Assembly: GCF_004015185.1 (NCBI RefSeq)
Contig: NZ_CP025746.1
Location: 5,597,776 to 5,661,775 of the forward strand
Length of the DNA: 64,000 bases
Source: Clostridium manihotivorum
GTDB lineage: Bacteria; Bacillota; Clostridia; Clostridiales; Clostridiaceae
Direction of reading: 5' to 3'
Shown: positions 60,590 to 64,000 of the stretch, one piece after another
How the letters are laid out: each line of letters begins with the position of its first letter
Position numbering within the stretch: position 1 is the stretch's first letter
Position numbers and translations under genes: made by a program
The notes under the pieces: generated by a model
Told to the model about the DNA's origin: nothing
Databases searched by the model: none
Seen by the model: only the letters and a program-made list of their open reading frames with translations

Positions 60590-61717
60590 TTATTCGTATA
60601 TATCAAAGAAAGCCTCTAAGAAATCATCATTATCTAAAACTTCCTCATAAAGACCATCAGAATAGTAATCGCTTTTTATTTCTTTCATTATTCCAAGTCT
60701 TAGATCTTTAGGATATACCTTTAAAAGTTCTGAAAAGACAGACAGTTTATTCTTTCTAGAGCCATTTATTCCTTGTAAAAACTCCAAGCAATTTTTAGCT
60801 ATTATATATAGCCTAGAATGACTTTCATTTTTTACTCTCTCTTTAATTTCAAAAGACAATACATCATCCTCAAATATGTCCTTTGCAGTAATGAGAGGAG
60901 TTTTTAAACTGTTTATAAAATTAATAAAATCACCTGCTATGTTAATTCCTACATTACCCTTTACTACATTATAAAAAATATCAAAAGCTATACTATCTTT
61001 ATTATTTAGAAAAACTTTATATGCCTTAGATATTCTCTCCCAGCTTCTAGGCGTAGCCTTTATGCTATCTTTAGAGTCTGGTGTGTGAAGATATTCTGGA
61101 AAAGTAGATATAAATTGAATTATATCCCCATGAACCTGTCCCTTTCTCATAGCCCATTTTATCCAAGACTTCACATCTGATTCCATGTTAATCCAAACAA
61201 ACCTATCTTCTTGGGCAGGATCCATATCTACAACTTGATAATCACTTTCTTCAAATCCATCATATTTATTGGAAGGATTCATTGCAGCTACAACATTAAC
61301 TCTATCAGAAAGCTTGTAGCCATTTATTTCTCTATTTAGTATTAAATTCATAAGCTCTTGCTGAACCGCATGTTCACATCTATTAAGTTCATCTATAAAT
61401 AATAAGACAGATTCAGTAGTTCCATCCTCTAATGCATCATCAACCTCAACTAGTTTTGAGTGAGTTGCATATATAGTAGTCTTCCTCTTAACCTTCTTGC
61501 CACTTATAATATACTCTCTGTCTTCAACAGTAGGCAGCCCACCAATTTCACCTTCTTTAAGAAGATTTGCATCAATATTGACCAAATAGTATTGATTTTC
61601 TTCACAGAGTTCTTTAATAAGTGAAGTCTTCCCTATTCCACTCTCTCCTATAATAAGAGGTACATCTCCTGCCTCTAGAACTAACTCTACTGTTTTTAAT
61701 GCTTCTCTAAAATTCAT
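60590..61717 (-). CDS. MoxR-family AAA+ ATPase
   Basis: A 375-residue AAA+ protein. Walker A is GESGIGKTSLIKEL (near residue 25), Walker B LLFIDELNRCEHAVQQE (near 120), sensor 1 VVAAMNPSNKYDGF, with the arginine region QEDRFVWINM. The MoxR group drives folding or activation of VWA-partner complexes. A GTG at 61726 precedes it, but the ATG at 61717 (MNFREALKTV) is better spaced from AAGGTG. It begins 14 bp after the repeat-protein gene, and the VWA gene follows after 133 bp with an inverted repeat between. Confidence 0.92.
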   Translation of the reverse strand: MNFREALKTVELVLEAGDVPLIIGESGIGKTSLIKELCEENQYYLVNIDANLLKEGEIGGLPTVEDREYIISGKKVKRKTTIYATHSKLVEVDDALEDGTTESVLLFIDELNRCEHAVQQELMNLILNREINGYKLSDRVNVVAAMNPSNKYDGFEESDYQVVDMDPAQEDRFVWINMESDVKSWIKWAMRKGQVHGDIIQFISTFPEYLHTPDSKDSIKATPRSWERISKAYKVFLNNKDSIAFDIFYNVVKGNVGINIAGDFINFINSLKTPLITAKDIFEDDVLSFEIKERVKNESHSRLYIIAKNCLEFLQGINGSRKNKLSVFSELLKVYPKDLRLGIMKEIKSDYYSDGLYEEVLDNDDFLEAFFDIYE

Positions 61718-61731
61718 TTCAGTCACCTTCT

Positions 61732-62508
61732 CTACATCGATAGCTTATAATCAACTAATATTTTTTTTGCAGTTTTACTTCCATATTCACAAATAAATTT
61801 AACTTTATTCATATCTAAAATCTCAAGTTCCAGATAATCTCTTACATAAACTGGACTTATATCCTCTTTTTCAAATTCCTCCATTAGCACTTCAACTACC
61901 ATTTCAACATCTATACTATCATGAATATACTTGATTACCTTTATATTGTCTCTTATAAAGAGCTTTATATCTTCGTAATCGAAGTTGGAAATATAGTTTA
62001 TAGCCTCTTCACTGGACTTAACAGCTGCCCTCTTTGCATTAATGGTTGGATTATCTATAAACCTTATAGCTCCCCAGTAACTTTCTATAGCTTTAAGCTG
62101 AACTTCTTCAGAAGGATTCTTTATATACTTAATAGCATCATAATCCTTTGACACAGCTGAGAGTTGCAATTCCACATTTGGGTTTTCTACAAACTGTATA
62201 GCCCATCCTTTAGCTTTAACAGCTTCCCTTACTATCTTATCAGTTTTCTTTCTTATAACCTTAAGAGAATTCCAAAGGCTCTTTACAGCCATTATAGCTA
62301 CATCTTCCTGCACATCTTCAATATATTCTATTGAAAGAGGATTATTTTTGACAGCCTCGTACTGTACTTCATATTCTGGATTTTTTATATATTGTATAGC
62401 GAACCCATTCTTCTTTACAGCAGCTAGCTTTAACTCTAAGCTTGGATTCTCTAAGTTCCTTATATAGATAGGGTTATCTAATACATTTCTTAATTCATTA
62501 TCAGCCAT
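61732..62508 (-). CDS. Repeat protein (DUF4116-like helical repeats)
   Basis: A 258-residue protein made of about eight repeats of roughly 24 residues, each like NPxLELKLAAVKKNGFAIQYI. Examples are NPEYEVQYEAVKNNPLSIEY and NPSEEVQLKAIESYWGAIRF. They form a helical solenoid and are absent from the last 60 residues. Such repeats bind protein partners. It is the first gene of the operon with the MoxR ATPase and the zincin/VWA protein; it probably acts as a scaffold or substrate adaptor. Start supported by GAGGAATTAAGTT. Confidence 0.78.
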   Translation of the reverse strand: MADNELRNVLDNPIYIRNLENPSLELKLAAVKKNGFAIQYIKNPEYEVQYEAVKNNPLSIEYIEDVQEDVAIMAVKSLWNSLKVIRKKTDKIVREAVKAKGWAIQFVENPNVELQLSAVSKDYDAIKYIKNPSEEVQLKAIESYWGAIRFIDNPTINAKRAAVKSSEEAINYISNFDYEDIKLFIRDNIKVIKYIHDSIDVEMVVEVLMEEFEKEDISPVYVRDYLELEILDMNKVKFICEYGSKTAKKILVDYKLSM

Positions 62509-62576
62509 AACTTAATTCCTCACTCTCTAAAGTACATATATTAAATTCATTTTTTCATACAAAGCGGCATTTTTCC

Positions 62577-62605
62577 AATAAATTCTTAACTTCTTAACTT
62601 CTTAA
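62577..62605. repeat. Short TTCTTAAC tandem tract
   Basis: AAATTCTTAACTTCTTAACTTCTTAAAA consists of three 8-9 base units. The same ATTCTTAACTTCTTAA occurs inside the A/T tract at about 17870. Both sites lie within 100 bp of a MITE copy. Confidence 0.45.
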
Positions 62606-62640
62606 AAATCTAACACAATAAACTGTAAAATATAACATTA

Positions 62641-62772
62641 GGCTATGTTTAAGAATATTGTTGAAATTAAGTGGTTAATAAGAAGATGCTATATGAGGGA
62701 GCAATTAGCGCAAGCTCATCTAAGCATCGGATGACTAAACACTTAATTTCAATAGGGTGCTTTAACAGAGCC
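62641..62772 (+). repeat. MITE-like palindromic repeat, copy 11 (reference copy)
   Basis: Complete copy of 132 bp: GGCTATGTTTAAGAATATTG to GGGTGCTTTAACAGAGCC. Left arm GGCTATGTTTAAG and the complement of the right arm (GGCTCTGTTAAAG) are imperfect terminal inverted repeats; the inner TTGAAATTAAGTGGTTA and CTTAATTTCAA extend them. The flanks are TA on both sides (TTA before, TAA after), compatible with a TA duplication. Inside, GATGCTATATGAGG pairs with GCTCATCTAAGCATC. Confidence 0.88.
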
Positions 62773-63025
62773 TAAGATTAATATAAAACAGAAAAATTTA
62801 TTTATATGCAAACTTTACCTTATAATATAACTATATATTACTTAATAGTAATTATCAATTATTTGTAATAAACTTACAGTAACTTTTTAATTTTGAACGA
62901 AGTATATCCATATACTTTTTTACTGTTTCTAGTATAAACATGGTTTTACATTGAAAAAATACAACAGATGGATTCTTAGCTGAAGCTTTGTGATTCATCA
63001 ATAATATAACAATAGGAGGATTTTT
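62773..63025. other. Upstream region of the NAD(P)H oxidoreductase gene
   Basis: AT-rich with a partly symmetric stretch TTACTTAATAGTAATTATCA, which might be an operator. No gene. Together with the repeats at 62577 and 62641 this accounts for the 516-bp interval. Confidence 0.35.
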
Positions 63026-63610
63026 ATGAATCATTTAATAATTTTCGCACATCCAAATCAAAAAAGCTTCTGCAAAGGAATACTAGATACTGTAGTACAG
63101 ACTTCTGAAGATGCAGGAGCCGCTGTAAGAGTTAGGGACTTATATCAAATAAACTTTAACCCAGTTCTAAAGCCAGAAGATTTCGTAGCTTTTCAAAGTG
63201 GAAATACTCCAGTTGATATTAGAGAAGAACAAGAACAGATAACCTGGGCAGATGTAATAACCTTTGTATTTCCTGTTTGGTGGGCATCGGTTCCTGCTAT
63301 ATTAAAAGGCTACATAGACAAAGTTTTTTCCTATGGCTTTGCATATGAATATGTAGATGGAGCTCCAAATGGGCTTTTAAAAGGTAAAAAAGTAGTTATA
63401 TACTCAACCACTGGCACTTCAAATGAAATGTATGCTGCCAGCGGAATGCATAAATCCATGGAACAAACTATAGGTCAAGGTATCTTCAACTTCAGTGGTA
63501 TAAAAGAGGTTGATCATACATTCTTTGGAGCAGTTCCTTATGTTACAGATGAAATTCGTAAGGATTATCTAGCAGATGTAAGAAGAATAACAATGCAAAA
63601 CTTAAGATAA
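63026..63610 (+). CDS. NAD(P)H oxidoreductase, flavodoxin-like (MdaB/KefF type)
   Basis: A 194-residue flavoprotein. The N-terminus NHLIIFAHPNQKSFCKGIL is the phosphate-binding part of FMN/FAD quinone reductases, VFPVWWASVPAILKGYIDKV the flavin-binding segment with the ring-stacking Trp pair, and YSTTGTSNEMYAASGMHKSM the next loop. It probably reduces quinones or other electrophiles with NAD(P)H in two-electron steps. Start supported by ATAGGAGGATTTTT. It stands alone, with a MITE copy 250 bp upstream. Confidence 0.92.
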   Translation: MNHLIIFAHPNQKSFCKGILDTVVQTSEDAGAAVRVRDLYQINFNPVLKPEDFVAFQSGNTPVDIREEQEQITWADVITFVFPVWWASVPAILKGYIDKVFSYGFAYEYVDGAPNGLLKGKKVVIYSTTGTSNEMYAASGMHKSMEQTIGQGIFNFSGIKEVDHTFFGAVPYVTDEIRKDYLADVRRITMQNLR

Positions 63611-63693
63611 TTTTAAAGTAAGCTCATTAAAGCATTAGGTGAAAAACAAAATTAAATCCTATAACATCGCCTAAATTTAATAAATAATGAAAA

Positions 63694-63720
63694 ATAGAAG
63701 TACTAATCTGTACTTCTATA
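63694..63720 (-). terminator. Intrinsic terminator overlapping a stop codon
   Basis: ATAGAAGTAC pairs with GTACTTCTAT around AGATTA, followed on minus by TTTTTCATT. The gene stop codon (TAG) lies in the loop and stem. Confidence 0.75.
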
Positions 63721-64000
63721 CTTTTCTATATCTCTTTGAACCTGATGAAGAAGACTATTTAACTCCCAAACTTCTCCTTCTTCTATAAGCTTATTTAGCG
63801 AAACTTGATACCTAGCTGCCTCAGCAAGTTTTCCAATAGACATAAGACTTAGAATATTATTCATTATAGTTGATATAAGATCCGATTTAACTTCAAAGAG
63901 TTTTTGCGCATCCTTTATTTCATCCTTTATTTCAAGCATTTCTTCATCTAATCTAAAGGCCGCATCTGCTGCACTTTTAAGTTTTTGCTTTATCTCAGCA
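63703..64000 (-). CDS. Coiled-coil protein, 5' part beyond window edge
   Basis: The reading frame is open up to the right edge of the window, giving 98 visible residues and a stop at 63703. An internal ATG would give 78 residues, but the upstream residues AEIKQKLKSAADAAFRLDEE continue the same heptad-like pattern, so the gene probably starts outside. Sequence LEIKDEIKDAQKLFEVKSDL is helical, rich in Glu, Lys and Leu, without Cys or a membrane segment. I do not recognise it. A terminator covers the stop codon. Confidence 0.6.
   Translation of the reverse strand, partial: AEIKQKLKSAADAAFRLDEEMLEIKDEIKDAQKLFEVKSDLISTIMNNILSLMSIGKLAEAARYQVSLNKLIEEGEVWELNSLLHQVQRDIEKYRSTD

Noticed and set aside
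10058..62772. The dispersed repeats as a CRISPR array
   Set aside because: Copies are kilobases apart, palindromic over their whole length and not separated by uniform spacers.
1..64000. tRNA or rRNA genes
   Set aside because: No cloverleaf with a GTTCRANNC arm or rRNA-like stretch was found on either strand by eye.

Overview
The window is AT-rich DNA from an endospore-forming, anaerobic Firmicute, most likely Clostridium sensu stricto. The grounds are strong AGGAGG ribosome sites, a prkA-yhbH-spoVR sporulation cluster, two rubrerythrins (one in the 'reverse' domain order), an iron-sulfur L-serine dehydratase in two subunits, a T-box leader, a TPP riboswitch, and a relic of a clostridial ChW-repeat surface protein. 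It reads as ordinary chromosome: mostly housekeeping and sensing genes in short operons, most of them on the minus strand. I saw no tRNA, rRNA, CRISPR array or prophage.

Layout. 1-3.2 kb: a membrane protein cut by the window edge, a lipid kinase, phosphatidylserine synthase and an acidic-tailed unknown. 3.3-4.1 kb: rubrerythrin and a small partner. 4.3-8.8 kb: the prkA-yhbH-spoVR operon. 9-12 kb: a ROK kinase and RecQ. 12.3-15.8 kb: a TPP-riboswitch operon thiW-thiD-cytX-thiE for thiamine-precursor uptake and salvage. 15.9-19.6 kb: serine dehydratase and a uridine-kinase-like nucleoside kinase. 19.9-22 kb: DUF421/DUF4363 pair and fructose-bisphosphate aldolase. 22-28 kb: a two-component system beside a MacB/FtsX-type ABC exporter, with a GC-rich structured element between them. 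28.4-34.2 kb: small unknowns, a decayed ChW/Ig-like gene, a secreted protein, an O-antigen-ligase-like protein, a YejK-like protein. 34.7-37.1 kb: CYTH protein, Ntn amidase, reverse rubrerythrin. 37.6-44.7 kb: a saccharide ABC importer (no ATPase) with its YesM/YesN-type sensor and regulator. 45-50 kb: GT39-type glycosyltransferase, LCP protein, chemotaxis receptor. 50.3-53.2 kb: leuS with its T-box. 53.3-56.2 kb: histidine kinase, spermidine-synthase-like protein, HesB-like protein. 56.2-58.1 kb: a decayed IS1182-type element. 58.2-62.5 kb: a MoxR ATPase, a zincin/VWA protein and a repeat protein in one operon, plus an unknown. 63-64 kb: an NAD(P)H oxidoreductase and a coiled-coil protein cut by the edge.

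The gaps between genes hold two dispersed repeat families. One is a MITE-like palindrome of about 130 bp with GGCTATGTTTAA / TTTAACAGAGCC ends, with about eleven full or partial copies. The other is a terminator-linked repeat: a variable terminator hairpin followed by a conserved tail, with about six copies, one of them forming the terminator of the TPP riboswitch. These repeats, the structured element at 24.3 kb, the MoxR/VWA/repeat-protein trio and two leader structures (thiW and fba) are the parts most worth a second look.
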